In this document: in pieces, positions 13,443-25,595 of the stretch | Layout of the letters: every line of letters begins with the position of its first letter | How positions within the stretch are numbered: the stretch's first letter is position 1 | Assembly: GCA_026874595.1 (NCBI GenBank) | Contig: CM049306.1 | Coordinates: 15,957,019 to 16,021,018 of the forward strand | Direction: 5' to 3' | Length of the DNA: 64,000 bases | DNA from: Sipunculus nudus | Taxonomy: Eukaryota; Annelida; Sipuncula; Golfingiida; Sipunculidae | Notes under the pieces: generated by a model | The model's input: only the letters and a program-made list of their open reading frames with translations | Databases searched by the model: none | What the model was told of the DNA's origin: nothing | Program-made: the position numbers and the translations under genes

Positions 13443-14896
13443 ATTTATTCATATTTATGTCGGGGCCCAGATTAGAATCTGGCCCAATTTAAAACTGGGC
13501 CAGCCCAGATTAAAATTTTGATCTGGGCTGGTCCAGATTACAATCTTGTGGTAAAGACTTCAGGATTTAAATCTGATCTTGATTGGTCTTGACTGGCCCA
13601 GATTAGAAATTTGGTCTGGGCCAGTCAAGTTTACAGTCCTGTGGTGGACTGATTTTAAACTGGGCCAGTCCAGTTCAGAATCTATATCTAATCCTAGGGT
13701 AGCTTCAATAGCTCAGCATTTTAACTATCAAAGGTAGAGAGTATTTTTATTGCATCATTTAACTATCTTCACTGAAGATTAGTTATCAGTTATTAGATTA
13801 GCTTTTTTAAGGTATTAACTCCAACGTAAAACCTCCACCATGTTTTTCACTCTCCTGCATACTTATGGTTTTAAGATTTTTCATTCTGAAATGAAATTAT
13901 AAGTGTAATTTTCACACATGTTCACCTCTATTTTTTAGACTGCCAAATGACAGCAGTCATATCATTTTCTCAGCTGTGCATTTCCTGCTGTTGAAAATTA
14001 CAGTAATGGTATTACAAACCTCTCCCTAGCCCCATGTTAGGGCAAATTGTCATGGTGCTCACCAATATAAGCATCAAGACTGATAAATTACTTTTGTTCA
14101 CTTATAAATGAGTAAAGCTGTAATTTAATTATGCATGTATATATTTAATATTACACATCTAATTTTGATTTTCAGAACAGACAGTTATCACAGTTAAGTT
14201 GAGAATTTTTGTTTTAAATTTTTGTTTTAATTTAAACAGATGTCTCAGAACTGATATATATATTCTAAAACTGTAATTAATTATGGTAGCTGGTTTAGGT
14301 GTAGTTGATGCTTGCATGCTTGAAGAATAGATGAAACCAAAGAAGCACATTACATTTGTTGGTTTGCTTTTTTGCTCACAAAAATATTTTCAATGATATT
14401 GTTCAGTTTGTGTTTGTGTCCTTCAAAATGGTGTATCTGGAATAAATATTGACCGTATTATCTGATTTAAGATGATAAAAATCAAGCTAGCCTAGAATTA
14501 GATAAGAATTCTGATCTGGGCTGGCCCAGTTTAAAATCAGTCCACCACAGGATTATAATCTTGACAGGCCCTGATCGAAATTCTGATCTGGGCTGGCCCA
14601 GTTTAAAATCAGTCCACCACAGGATTATAATTTTGACAGGCCCTGATCAAAATTCTAATCTAGGCTGGTCAAGTTTAAAATCTGTCCACCACAGGATTGT
14701 AAATTTGATCAGCCCAGATCAAAAGTCTGATCTGGGCCGGTCCAGTTTCAAATCAGTCTAGACCAAATTTAAATCCTGAAGTCTTCACCACAGGATTGTA
14801 ATCTGGACTGGCCCAGATCAAAATTTTAATCTGAGCTGGCCCAGTTTTAAATTGGGCCAGATTCTAATCTGGGCCTCGACATAAATATGAATAAAT
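13443..14896. mobile_element. Fold-back element with long inverted arms
   Basis: The two ends are reverse complements: the left starts ATTTATTCATATTTATGTCG and the right ends with its complement (CGACATAAATATGAATAAAT). The left arm (13443-13705) and right arm (14484-14896) match through GGCCCAGATTAGAATCTGG, the ACTTCAGGATTTAAAT segment and CTAG-containing inner ends. The arms are built of related GATCTGGGCTGGCCCAG subunits. The loop of about 780 bp (13706-14483) shows no transposase. Long arms made of tandem subrepeats recall Foldback/Galileo-type elements; that class assignment is inference. No clear target duplication was found. Confidence 0.8.
14511..14798. repeat. 72-bp subrepeats in the right arm
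   Basis: The word CTGATCTGGG or a close variant recurs at 14511, 14583, 14655 and about 14727, exactly 72 bp apart. Units 1-3 share the CCACCACAGGATT block; unit 4 is rearranged. The left arm has fewer units, so the right arm is 413 bp against 263 bp. Because 72 is a multiple of three, an apparent repetitive frame appears here; it is not a gene. Confidence 0.9.
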
Positions 14897-15570
14897 TTAT
14901 ATATATATATTGTATAACCTGTTACAAAGTTTGCTTGAATTATAACGTGCTTGTGTTTAACTTAAGATGCATCCAGGCATTCTATCAGCCCATAGCACAA
15001 TGACTTATTGTTTTACTGTGTACGTTTTAGGTAGACTCAGATAAGGATCAGGACATTTGACCTGATGTTCAGGCTCAGGGACACAATAGACATGGGAAAG
15101 TGTCAGACAGACTGTGAGCATGTAATCACTTTGGTAACAAAAGGGTAATATGTGGTGACCTGCACTCTAAGTCACAATGTCTTTTCCTAGTTGTATGTAT
15201 ACTTGGAACATAAAGCTAGATGGATCACTCTCAGGTTACAGAGATGTACCTTATGTTTCCTAATACAGCAACCTTTCACCAAATGTCAAAAAACTTCAAT
15301 AATATGAAAATACGATGTATTTTCCATTAATTCTCCGGAAATTTAGCATGGAAATGCCAACAGTTTTTATATACTAGTAATAATGTTTCTTGACCAAAAT
15401 CATTCTATGTTGGATATTAATTATACATTTACTTTGAAATTATTTTTGTGTATTTATATATTAAAAGAACTTGATTTATGAATTGTTAGTTGATCCTATA
15501 TTTAATATATAGAAACATAATCATATGGAATGATATGGAACATGAATAAAAAGAAATGTCAGTTAACTCT
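14897..15570. other. AT-rich non-coding DNA
   Basis: No gene or RNA recognised. A short TA run follows the fold-back element. Confidence 0.5.
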
Positions 15571-15640
15571 GAATAGAAATTGAACCCATGACCTTCCAAT
15601 TTTTAGTCAGCTGCTCTGTCACTGAACTGCCAGAGGTCCC
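15571..15640 (-). repeat. tRNA-derived SINE head (decayed)
   Basis: On the minus strand, GGCAGTTCAGTGACAGAGC resembles a tRNA D-arm/A-box and GGTCATGGGTTCAATTTC resembles a T-arm/B-box, at tRNA-like spacing. The ends do not form a good acceptor stem and both boxes are imperfect. This fits a SINE head or tRNA pseudogene rather than a working tRNA. Confidence 0.5.
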
Positions 15641-18600
15641 TACATACATATACATATTTACATCCTACACAGGTCTCTTAGAATTAGCATACAAGTACAT
15701 GGAGAATTTTAGTATACACTGTACTATGTACATTCTGCATGTAAACACATTTTGTATTGATGGTATCATGCAGTAGAAGGATATTATCTAATAGAAAACT
15801 TGAGGCTTTGAAATTCAGAAAAAAATCATGATTAGCTGTATGGGCAAATCACTTTTTTATGCTGATTGCTTTCTATAACATGCTGACAATTTAGCCATGA
15901 ATATTAATAGGGTCTTTAATCAGTGGAGATTAATTTATTCATGGCCATGTGGCTCTAGGAAGATTATTTTTCTTTAATCCTTTGAGATTACTTTTTCTTG
16001 GAGCCCAGAACAAAGTTGGTGCCAGTCAGTCTCAGGTATGTAGTGGTCTGAGATTTGAATGACACATCAGATATCAATATCTGGTTCCTTTACCTATCAG
16101 TGATATTTTAAGGATACACTGCTGTCAATTATGCTGTTGAGCAGGAAGATTCATAGTCATTTTGTGCCAAAAACTCCAACAAGTCACCATTTCATGTATT
16201 TATTATGTGGAAAGTGGCTGGATTTTAGGAATCCCTGGATTTTTCCTATCTGACTATCTGTATTATTTTTTTATGCAGCTGTCTTTCATATCAGCAAATG
16301 CATCATGGGAGCCTGTTTCTTTCATGTAGTATATATATATATAGCTTGTAGAATTTTTTTCAGATATTTTGCCAGTCTTTCTGTTTATTTAATGTTGTCA
16401 AAGTGCAAACACTGAAACAAAGTCTGGAAAATTTACTTGATTGTCCCGCTGATGGTTTAGCTTCAGTATAAAGTCATTCAGCTAACAGTATAGAAAAAAA
16501 TGATGTTCTTTCTAAATGGTTTAACATACTGTGCAGTCTCTGTGATAATATAAGTAATTTATTTTAACTTTGCATTAAAAAAACTCCTTGGAGCAGATAC
16601 TGTGGACCATTTGCAAGTGGTTTAAAGGTGTAGTGTCAGTTGTCTAAAATCTGATGCCATCTCTACAAAAAAAGGGAGTTTTTCATAAACTAAGGTTACA
16701 AAGAACTGTGATCTACAGGGTGTCTGGTCCCACTGCTCAGTGCACTGTAAACTGACTCTCTCTCATGCAGCCCTGTGATATTCCAGTTTCCCAATAAACC
16801 AACACCAGCCAATACTGCTTACCTTGTGCCTTTAATATAGTAACCTGTCTTGAGGAAGGGGGTCAGGTTCCTGGGTTCTGTGGATTTGGGAGGCAGGTTT
16901 ATTACTCTGGGTGTTTGTCCTGAGTGTCTGTTCCAGGCATGGTCCAATACATTTTGATTAAAAATGATTTTAACCTAATTGAACCAAAAGATTACAGGAT
17001 TCCATGGCGTGGTAGCTTTTGGGGTAATCCCATCATAGTGGATCAAGTTCAAGCATGAGATATTAGAACTGTCAGGTTCTTATAACAGAATATTAAGCAT
17101 TGGTTCAGTTGGATTTGTTTGAAGCAGGATTAAAAGAAATTAATGTATTTTCAGACAGGTAGCATGCTCTCGAGAATTTAAATTTTTTTTCAGACCTGAG
17201 CATATTTTTTTATTAGTTCATATGCAGGGTGTTTTATGAAATCAAATATATAATAGGATTATATTCTTTATTTTGATCAGCTTTTATGAAGCTTATTACT
17301 TTTACTAATCACAAAATATTCAAAGGACACAAGCTTACAGTGATATCCTGTTAGTCTTGTTTTGTTCACTCTGATACCATGACAGGTGGAAGCAAGGGCA
17401 ATTCATGTTAAAACTCTTGTAATATTGTTTATTGGTTGGCTCTAATGGCTCAAAAAGTAGTCTGTTCTGTCTAACCAAACTGACAATCTATCTGTGTATG
17501 CTTATCCCATTTTCGTATTCTTTGTTTTCTTGCCCACTAATGCAGTCAAGAGCAGTCTTCAAAGTGTTTAGCTGTGCTTTTGAGGAAATGGGACACTGTA
17601 AAAGAGCAACTCCCAATGTCATTTGTGGTTCCCCATGAGGTCACCGTAATTAGTAAGCAGAAGAAGAGGAGGATGGCGCCATTTACTCATCAGACACTGT
17701 TTCTGTTAGTCAGGATATGGGTTGATCTGTATGCCAACTGAGCCTGTTTCTGGGACCGCAAGTATTCATAAGATTGATCAGAGTGGCAGGCCCACTCAAG
17801 TGCTATGTTCAGGAAAGGTTCTGCTGTTTTTATACATTGATCAAACGCAGCTCTCAACATGCACAACAGATCGAAAGAGCCTCAACACTTTGGGTAATCG
17901 GGTATTTATCTAATACAATGTTGACACCCACATAGACACCTAAGGTAAGCGACTTCTCTCACTGCTTGATTTTAATTGCTAGGTGTCTTGCTTGGTATGT
18001 GTTAAATTTGAGAAGAGAAAACAACAGGAGATGGGTTTTAATGTATTAGTTCTCCATTTTTAACTTCTAATCAGCTTAAAATGTATTTAAGATCAGAAAT
18101 GGTTAGGGATATTTGTCTTTTGGCATGGTGGTATATTATTGATACCAGTATCTCTTACCATTCAAACATTAGGTTATAATCATGTTATTGATATGGTTAA
18201 AATAATTTTAATCAGACTGAATAAAGAAAGGAGTTTTATCTTTCAGCCTTGATAGTTTACTGATTGATGACTGGAAATTTCATTTTTATGTTTCACTCAA
18301 CCTTGGCTGTGTTTCCTCATAAGGTATCAGTTAAGTTCATATATTAATGTTCCAGAAAATATGGCTGCTCAACTTGGTTTTATTCATAAAAGCTACAGGG
18401 AGGCCTTAACAGTGGTAACAGTGTTAATACATGCAGTATGCTGATTTCTTGCCAAGCCAGATCTGTTGAAGGTGTATAAATCTTGTGTTTATTGGCATCC
18501 CTGGAACAGGAAACTGATCAAACTGTGCATGCAACACCGTCATTAACTACATGAAACAGATGAAAGTGGAGGGTTTAGTGCATGCTTCTTTTGTCGATGG

Positions 18601-19724
18601 GATAGCAAACCAGTAAGACAGCAGCCTTGATCAAGCCTTTATAAAAAGTAACAGCCAGAGCTGTAAGATGCTGCAACTTTTAAAGACAGCCCCCATGTTA
18701 ATCCATACACTTCGTTACACCAGCTTTCATGACCACATGTACTGCTGAAAAAATTTCATGGTTATATTTTTATTTGCTACAGTTCTGCTAGTTTATGGCA
18801 TAATCAGACTAGTCATTCCAAAGGAACCTTTTATTTATTCATCATTTCTAGGATTAAATTTATTAATATTTTATTAGCTGGTTTAAAGAATTAGTTTTGA
18901 CATTCTGCCATATAATTATATTAGATGCCTGTTTATAATATTGCAACATTTTCTTTGATATTCATAAGCATCAGTGTTGTTTATTATGGATTAAAAAGAT
19001 CTTTAAAATACTCAAATGAAATAATGTTAAAATTCAGATATGTATTCTATTTATTTCTGTGCCAAATATGAATAGCTGCATTAACTGAAACTGTTTGAGG
19101 ATAATTAAAGGGAGGTATTAATGTGATTCCAAGGAGGCTTGGTTTCTTTAAACAAAAAATCAAATATCAACTTTTGAGTAATTAAACAATATGGCATCAT
19201 GTGCACAGGTATTTTTCTCATATCATAAATTAATTGATGACATACTTAACTAGATTGGAAATTGGTGGATTAGCCTTTTGTTCCTAAAGATATTTGTTCA
19301 TATGAAAAATAAGTGCCATGCATAACAAATTATCAGTTTCCTTAATTAAGACACAAAATGAGTCATTATGTATGAGAAACAAATGAAATGTTATTGGATG
19401 ACACAAGGTTTATGTGTTTAGGTGTCACATGTTTAAGCCTGCAGACTGCAGTAGCTCATGCAGGACTGCCTTGTACATGCAGGCTGCTGGTGGCTGGATG
19501 GCCACTGGTTGATCTGGCCATAAGGTGTGTACTGAAAGGTGTTCAGCTAGTATAAATCATCAGAGCATGGAAGAGGCAAAACTGCCAGTCTGTGTTGTCC
19601 CTGTGAAAAAGCATATAAACTTATGTGAAACCACTCCTCTTCACTCATTTACACACTAGGTAATGTTGAGGTTATGGTATCCTTTAACCTGTATGAGACA
19701 TGATTATGTTTTCATGCGTTTTTG
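15641..19724. other. Non-coding DNA, no gene seen
   Basis: About 4 kb with no recognisable exon, RNA or repeat family. Only a short (TA)n near 16328-16343 stands out. The frames at 17432-17913 are short and lack good splice context. Confidence 0.5.
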
Positions 19725-20400
19725 TACACCCTTCTATGATGGGACATATTATGGTATACCCACAGTCCATCTGTCTAGCTGTCTGGTCATCCGTTGTTCA
19801 TCCGTTGACCTCAGTGTCGCCGCAGTAATTTGTTGTTTACCTGTTTTAAGAAGATTATACAAGTTGTTATACATTTTTCTGTTGGCATGATTATGTCAGA
19901 TATACCTGTTATGTTGATCCAAATGCAGGTCCAGATTAATTTCTGCACAGTGAGTTGTCTATATCTTCACTAATTGTTCACCTCCATCACTGTGGGTGCT
20001 GGGCGGCAAGGGACATAGAACTGGTGAGCATCCCTCCATTTTTGTGAAAAATAGTGTTAATGCAATAACTTGAAAACAGAAACAGGTTATGACTTCTGGT
20101 TTATTCCTAACCCTGTGCATATAAAATCTGAAATCCAGAAGGCTTAATCATTCATATCATATGGATACCTTCATCCTCATTCAATAGGCAGTGCCACCAA
20201 CAGGCCATGGACCGATCCTTAAACAAAAAAGGAAAAGAAAAAATAAAGAGAGTTACCATACTCACACCATTGATATATCTCATGAAGTACTTGGTCAAGT
20301 TCGATCAAGGATGAGCTTGCCACAGTTTTCAAGGTCACATGGGCATGCATTACATTTTGTTACTGATGTAACAATGATTTATCCTTTTTAGAAGTGTCTC
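19725..20400 (+). repeat. Dispersed repeat, GGTATACCCACAG family
   Basis: It starts near CTATGATGGGACATATTATG and runs into GTCCATCTGTC words. A shared 3' section (CAATAACTTGAAA, TCATTCAATAGGCAGTGCCA, ACAGGCCATGG) is found again at 38650-38940. The 5' section has a relative at 53690-53900. Exact ends are not visible and no protein is encoded. Confidence 0.5.
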
Positions 20401-20941
20401 TCAAATTTCCCACTGGTATTCAAAACCCTTCTTGCAGCAACTTCCATGACAGGCAGCGGACAAACCAGATCTGTTCCACAGACTCACATATTACTTAATG
20501 ATAAGCAATTTGATGTGAAAAGAACTGCATGAAATTTAATCCAGTAGACAGTACTTTTTTCAGTGCATACAAGAACCAACATATAGAATCTCATCACCCA
20601 GGAATTTTTTCACTGTAACCTTGGAGGGGTTCTTTCGTTCTCCACCAAGGATTTTTCTTGTTTAGGATATAACTTATTATGTCAAGGGACAATCATAAAT
20701 GAAAAGAGAAAAACAACTGATACTACTACATTACTGTCAGTGACAGTCGATGGTGTTATCTGTGCAGATCTGCAAATAATTGGCCTTGTGGCAAATCTAA
20801 AGAATATGTACAGGGCCAGGGAAAATACTTAATTTTCATTCCACCTACGAAGATCCATAAGTTTTAATTATGAAGACATCTTGAAGCTATAATGAACATG
20901 AATGTGGTCTGCTAGATAGATTTTTTTTTAGCATTCCTGGT

Positions 20942-20945
<4 letters not shown>
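20401..20945. other. Non-coding DNA
   Basis: Nothing recognised. Confidence 0.5.

Positions 20946-21002
<57 letters not shown>
20946..21002. repeat. (TA)n microsatellite
   Basis: About 28 uninterrupted TA units. Confidence 0.98.
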
Positions 21003-21004
<2 letters not shown>

Positions 21005-21049
21005 TGTTTTCATTAGTATTTTATTACCATGAACATTTCTTCCTTTACA

Positions 21050-21998
21050 TATTGAAATATGCATTTTGTCTTTAAAGAAAAGGGAATAGGAGGGGGTCTT
21101 GGTTTTCCTTCAGCAGGATTGAGTGTTCTTACATTAGAGGTGGGCCATATATATGTCAAGTTTGAAATCCATATGTCAATCAAAACTGAAGGTGACAAGA
21201 ATTTTGGAGTCATGAGGTCAAAGGCCAAGGTCACAGGACCTACATATTAAAAAAAAAAAGTTTGTACATTTTAAATAAAAGTTTTAATCCAAAACATTCC
21301 ATCTTGCACTTATAGCTAACCTGCAAATAATGGAAGAATCTGATTGATTTTAGGGTCACAAAGTCAAAGCTCACGGTCATAGGGCCATCTGTTCGCATAT
21401 TTGTTTCCAGTGGATAAATCCAGTTTGGGTTGACATTTTGGGTTTACACTGTCTTATATATGACCCGCCAATAATGTAATAACCCTTTTGATTTGGGGGA
21501 CATGACGTCAAAGATCAAGGTCACAGCACCCACTTCTATAAAAAGATTGTGGATGCATTTTAAGCCAAACGTTTCATCCCAAACCTTTCATCTTGCACTT
21601 ATAGCTGACCTGCCAATAGTGGAAGAATCTGATTGATATTTTGGTCACAAAGTCAAAGGTCAAGGTCATAGGGACCATCTGTCCACATGTTTATTTCCAG
21701 TGATTACTCCAGTTTGGGTTGACATATTGGTTTCAGACTTGTCTTTTATGTGACATGCCAATAATGTAAGATTTCATTTAGGGGTCATGATGTCAAAGGT
21801 CAAGGTCACAGGACACACTTCTTTAAAAAGATTGTGGATGCATTTTAAGCCAAACTTTTCATCCCAAACCTCCCTTCAGTTTGGTTAGACATATTGGCTT
21901 CAAACTGATCACTTGACCCATATTTTTAAAGCTCATAACATATCCTTATAGATAAATTCAGCTGAGCATGGAGACCTATGGGTCCCTAGTTTTTACAA
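21050..21998 (+). repeat. Tandem dimer array, about 287-bp period
   Basis: Words recur with a 285-289 bp offset: ATCTTGCACTTATAGCT at 21301 and 21590, ATTGTGGATGCATTTTAAGC at 21546 and 21831. Each unit is two related halves of about 144 bp. Half-units end in GTCAAAGGTCAAGGTCAC or variants, giving exact TCAAGGTCA at 21515, 21660 and 21800. The monomer is clearly related to 22505-22740 (TTTCAAGCCAAACCATTT). The segment ends near 21961-21998 with TTCAGCTGAGCATGG and a GACC-TATGGGTC hairpin, the 3' end type of the AGCTCAGCTGA family; no matching 5' end was found. Confidence 0.7.
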
Positions 21999-22397
21999 AA
22001 ACAGTGAAGTTTCAAATCTGACTGTATTAATCAGCAAACAGGTCACCAGCTGGTTGTCTTTAGAACATTGTATCAAATGTGGTAGGCTCCATGTTGACAT
22101 TTTACATGAAAGTCACATGGTGAAAATCTGTCTGGATACCAGTAGATGGACTCTTTAAGGTGTTGACCCTTTTATTGCATACTCTTTGTTCGCTGACCAT
22201 CACTAGACACCTGATCTGGTGAGCATTGGCTACCCTCTGTGTGAAACATTTCTGATTAAATAGAATGAGCAAGGTTTCGCAGAATATGTGATTTTCTGTC
22301 AGAAGGATACCCAAAGAAATGGCAATAATACAGTAATTTAATTCTATGATCTCTCATAGTAACCATGCCGAGGAGATGTTTACACATGTGTCTGCTT
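21999..22397. other. Non-coding DNA between repeats
   Basis: No gene or repeat recognised. Confidence 0.45.
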
Positions 22398-24150
22398 GTT
22401 ATCCCCTCGCAACGAAGTTGCGAAAGGGATATAGAAACGCCTCCGTTCGTGTGTCCATCCTTCTGTCCGTCCATCTGTCTGTCCGACTGTCCGTCCCAAA
22501 TTGCCTTGTGGATCAATTTCAAGCCAAACCATTTACCCAAAACGTTTCATCTCGCACATATGGCTTACCCACCCATTGATGAAAAAACCTATCGATTTAG
22601 AGGTCACGGTGTCAAAGGTCAACGCCACAGCACCCACTTCATCAAAATGCTTGTGGATCTATTTCAAGCCATACCATTTGCCCAAAACATTTCATCTCGC
22701 ACATATGGCTTACCCACCCATGGATGAAGAGGGCTATAGTACCTATGAGGGCTCCAGACCTATTGAATTACAGACTTGTCAGAATTCAAATATGGCCGCC
22801 ACTGCCCAATTGCTGATTTTCTTTCGCACAAGATAACTCAACAACAACATACTGCAGATTTCCCAAATTCACAGGGATGATCAGTACCTATGAGGGCTCC
22901 AGACCTGTTGAATTACAGACCTGTCGGAATTCAAATATGGCTGCCACAGCCCAATCGCTGATTTTCTTTTGCACGCGATAACTCAACAACAATTTATTTC
23001 AGCTTTCCCAAATTCACAGGGATAATAGGTACCTGTGTTGTCTCCAGACCTATCGAATTACAGACTTGTCGGAATTCAAACATGGCCACCAAAGCCCAAT
23101 CGCTGATTTTCTTTTGCACGCAAAACTCAACAAGAACATACTGCAGCTTTCCCAAATTCACCGGGATGATTGGTATCTATGAGGGCTCCAGACCTATTGA
23201 ATTACAGACTTGCTGGAATTCAAATATGGCTGCCACAGCTCAATCACTGATTTTTCTTTCGCACATAATAACTCAAAAACAACATACTGCAGCTTTCCCA
23301 AATTCACCGGGATGATTGGTACCTATGAGGGCTCCAGATCAATTGAATTACAGACTTTGAATTCAAGTATGGCCGCCACAGCCCAATCCCTGATTTTTCT
23401 TTCGCACACAATAACTCAACAACAACATACTGCAGCTTTCCAAAATTCACAGAGATGTTTGGTACCTGTGAGGGCTCCAGACCTATTGATTTACAGACCT
23501 GTCTGAATACCAATATGGCATCCACAGCCCGATTGCTGATTTTCATTCGTGCACGATAACTCAACAACAACCTATTGCAGCTTTCTCGAAATCACAGGGA
23601 TGATTGGTACCTATGAGGGCTCCAAACCTATTGAATTTCAGACCTGTCGGAATTCCAGTATGGCTGCCACAGCCCAATTGCTGATTTTCCCTCATGTGCG
23701 GTAACTCAACAACAACCTCCAGCAGCTTTTTCCAAATTCACAGGGATGATTAATACCTGTAAGGGCTCCAGACCTTTTGAATTACAGACCTGTTGGAATT
23801 TCAATATGGCTGCCACTGTCCAATTGCTGATTATCTTTCATGCGTGATAACTTAACAACAACATACAACAGCTTTTCCAAATTTACAGGGATAATTGGTC
23901 CTTATGAGGGTTCCAGACCTATCGAATTACAGGCTTGCTCAAAATCAAATATGGCTTACAGACTACATTTTTTGGTGATTTTCTATTGCACACATTATTT
24001 CAGACATATCCAGTATGATTTTTTCCGTCATGCATATTGATAAAAACCTGTTTCTGTTTGTGATATTTTTCCAATTTAACTTAATTTTTCACCCATATGT
24101 AAACTAGTCCAGCACTAGCAGAAACGCTGGGCCCTCTGAGGACCATTGTC
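22398..24150 (+). mobile_element. Hairpin-ended element with 145-bp tandem array
   Basis: It begins with a terminal hairpin (ATCCCCTCGCAAC, GAA, GTTGCGAAAGGGAT at 22401-22430), then a GTCCGTCC-type run, then two monomers 145 bp apart (CTTGTGGAT at 22505 and 22650). A nine-unit array follows. Near 24130-24147 GGGCCCTCTGAGGACC can form a small 3' hairpin. No protein is encoded. This layout fits tandem-repeat-containing non-autonomous elements known from bivalves; exact 3' end uncertain. Confidence 0.6.
22741..24030 (+). repeat. Nine-copy 145-bp tandem array
   Basis: The start word ACCTATGAGGGCTCCAGAC or a variant lies at 22741, 22886, 23031, 23175, 23321, 23464, 23609, 23755 and about 23900, so the period is 143-146 bp. 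Units share AATATGGC(C/T)GCCAC, CAATTGCTGATTTTC and ACTCAACAACAACA. The last unit is decayed. Several overlapping frames stay open through it but change frame from unit to unit. Confidence 0.95.
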
Positions 24151-24271
24151 CGACCACATCTTGTTCACATTATACCCCAACTGCTACATCATGCTCCTCT
24201 TTGCAGTGCCCTTGTGCCATATGCTTTTTTTCAACTGGACCCAATCCTTTGAGTTGCTACCCTAATATGTT

Positions 24272-24560
24272 ATTATCCCCTCATAACCAATTTGCAACAG
24301 CAGATATACTAACTCCTATGTTTGTACATCCGTCTTCCTGTCTGTCTTCCCATCTGTCTCAATATACCTTATTGATCAATTTTAAGCCAAATCATTTGAT
24401 CTTAAGCTTTCTCCTTCACATATGCCTCACCCACCCATACACGTACAACTTATTGAGTTTGACGTCAAAGCTCAAGTTCACACATCTCCCCTCCTCATTT
24501 TAACACTTGCGTAATACGGTACACTTTATATCATTATGCTCCCATGTGAGGGGATGTTCC
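24272..24560 (+). repeat. Decayed second copy of the TTATCCCCTC family
   Basis: TTATTATCCCCTCATAACC, the CTGTCTTCC run, ATTGATCAATTTTAAGCCAA and CACATATGCCTCACCCACCC follow the order of 22398-22570 with many changes. It is clearly older than its neighbour. Confidence 0.6.
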
Positions 24561-24887
24561 GCTTTGTTTTTATCTTTGTTTGCTGATTTCTTGTTTGGTC
24601 TGTGACCAGGATTGTACAGAAACTACTGAATCATTTTCAAAGAAATTTTGTTGAGGATTGGGATATGCTCCAGGAAGATAATGGTGTAGATCCCAATAAA
24701 GGATCAGATACAATACGATTGATTTGCCTTTGTGGAGGTTTTCCCTCTATCAAGAAGCATTCTAGAATTTTTTTAAAATAAAAAGTTACAAGGCCTGCTT
24801 TTATTGTGAGGACTCTGGCCTGTAGTTTTGCATTATTTGTATAATTAACTTTTTGGTGGAGCTAACTGTCTACATTTGTTTAATGTT
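24561..24887. other. Possible dispersed-repeat remnant
   Basis: The stretch around 24605-24730 (CAGAAACTACTGAATCATTT, then GGATATGCTCCAGGAAGA) reads like a widespread invertebrate repeat, but no second copy was found in this window. Confidence 0.3.
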
Positions 24888-25246
24888 TGCTTAATCAAGT
24901 ACTGTGTACATGTGCACAATTCCATTCAGGTTTTAGACATTGTGACAGAGGCTTACATGTGATAATCCTGGTGTCAACCAGGCTCAGTCATGGGTGTACC
25001 ACTTTTGCTGGTCCTGGTGTGTGTCATCCCCATAGCTGGGTCATAACACTGAGGAACCCCCTAAAGGTGCAATTGTTTTGGAGTGGAACACAACTGTTGG
25101 ACACAGTCTCCCCATTAAGCCTGCAGAGTGCTTACCTAGGGGACCGACGGTGAAAGTCTTTATCACCTTTCTTAAGCTGAGGTGTAAACTCATGACCTCC
25201 CAGCTTTGAGCCCTAGTGCTCTACCCCTAGACCACAGAAGCAGGAA
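24888..25246 (-). mobile_element. tRNA-derived SINE, copy 1
   Basis: On the minus strand the head at about 25246-25180 has an A-box-like TGGTCTAGGGGTAGAGCA and a decayed B-box (GGTCATGAGTTTACACC). The body matches the SINE at 36018-36425 nearly throughout (ACAGTCTCCCCATTAAGC, GCTGGGTCATAACAC and TTCCATTCAGGTTTT on the plus strand). No target duplication is obvious, so this copy is probably older. SINEs are copied by LINE machinery after Pol III transcription. Confidence 0.75.
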
Positions 25247-25519
25247 AATTTCACATTCTCTTCATTAAGTGTCAATCTGGATTTGATTTGTTTTATATGG
25301 ATGGGTACAGTAAATTTCTGAGAGTTATAATGCATTTACATTCCAACTTTTTATAAAATCACAGTATGGACTATGTCAAATTACTGAATTAATAATTATT
25401 TCAATGTCTAACCAGATTTTGTCCCTTTAACCTTGTCCTCCTGCTGTAATCAGGAATTGGACTCTTTGAAGTTCATCAGAAGGTTTCACAATTTGCTGCA
25501 AGTTTTTTGCCAAATTTTC

Positions 25520-25595
25520 ACTCCTGTTGAGGTATCAACCTTGTACCTTCACTTTCAAAGTGCTCAGACCACTAGCCTACATCACACCCCATGTT
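25520..25595 (-). repeat. tRNA-like SINE head
   Basis: The minus strand carries TAGGCTAGTGGTCTGAGCA (A-box-like) and AAGGTTGATACCTC (B-box-like) at tRNA-type spacing. No acceptor stem is visible. It is not the same head as the SINE at 24888-25246. Confidence 0.45.

Noticed and set aside
14561-14761. 66-codon frame with 24-residue repeats
   Set aside because: It is produced by the 72-bp subrepeats of the fold-back arm, which happen to preserve frame.
15571-15640. Functional tRNA gene
   Set aside because: A- and B-box-like words are present but no acceptor stem pairs, as at 25520-25595 and the two SINE heads.
22365-22836. Overlapping plus-strand frames of 77-120 codons
   Set aside because: They lie in the monomer array; the 145-bp period is not a multiple of three, so the 'protein' changes frame at each unit.
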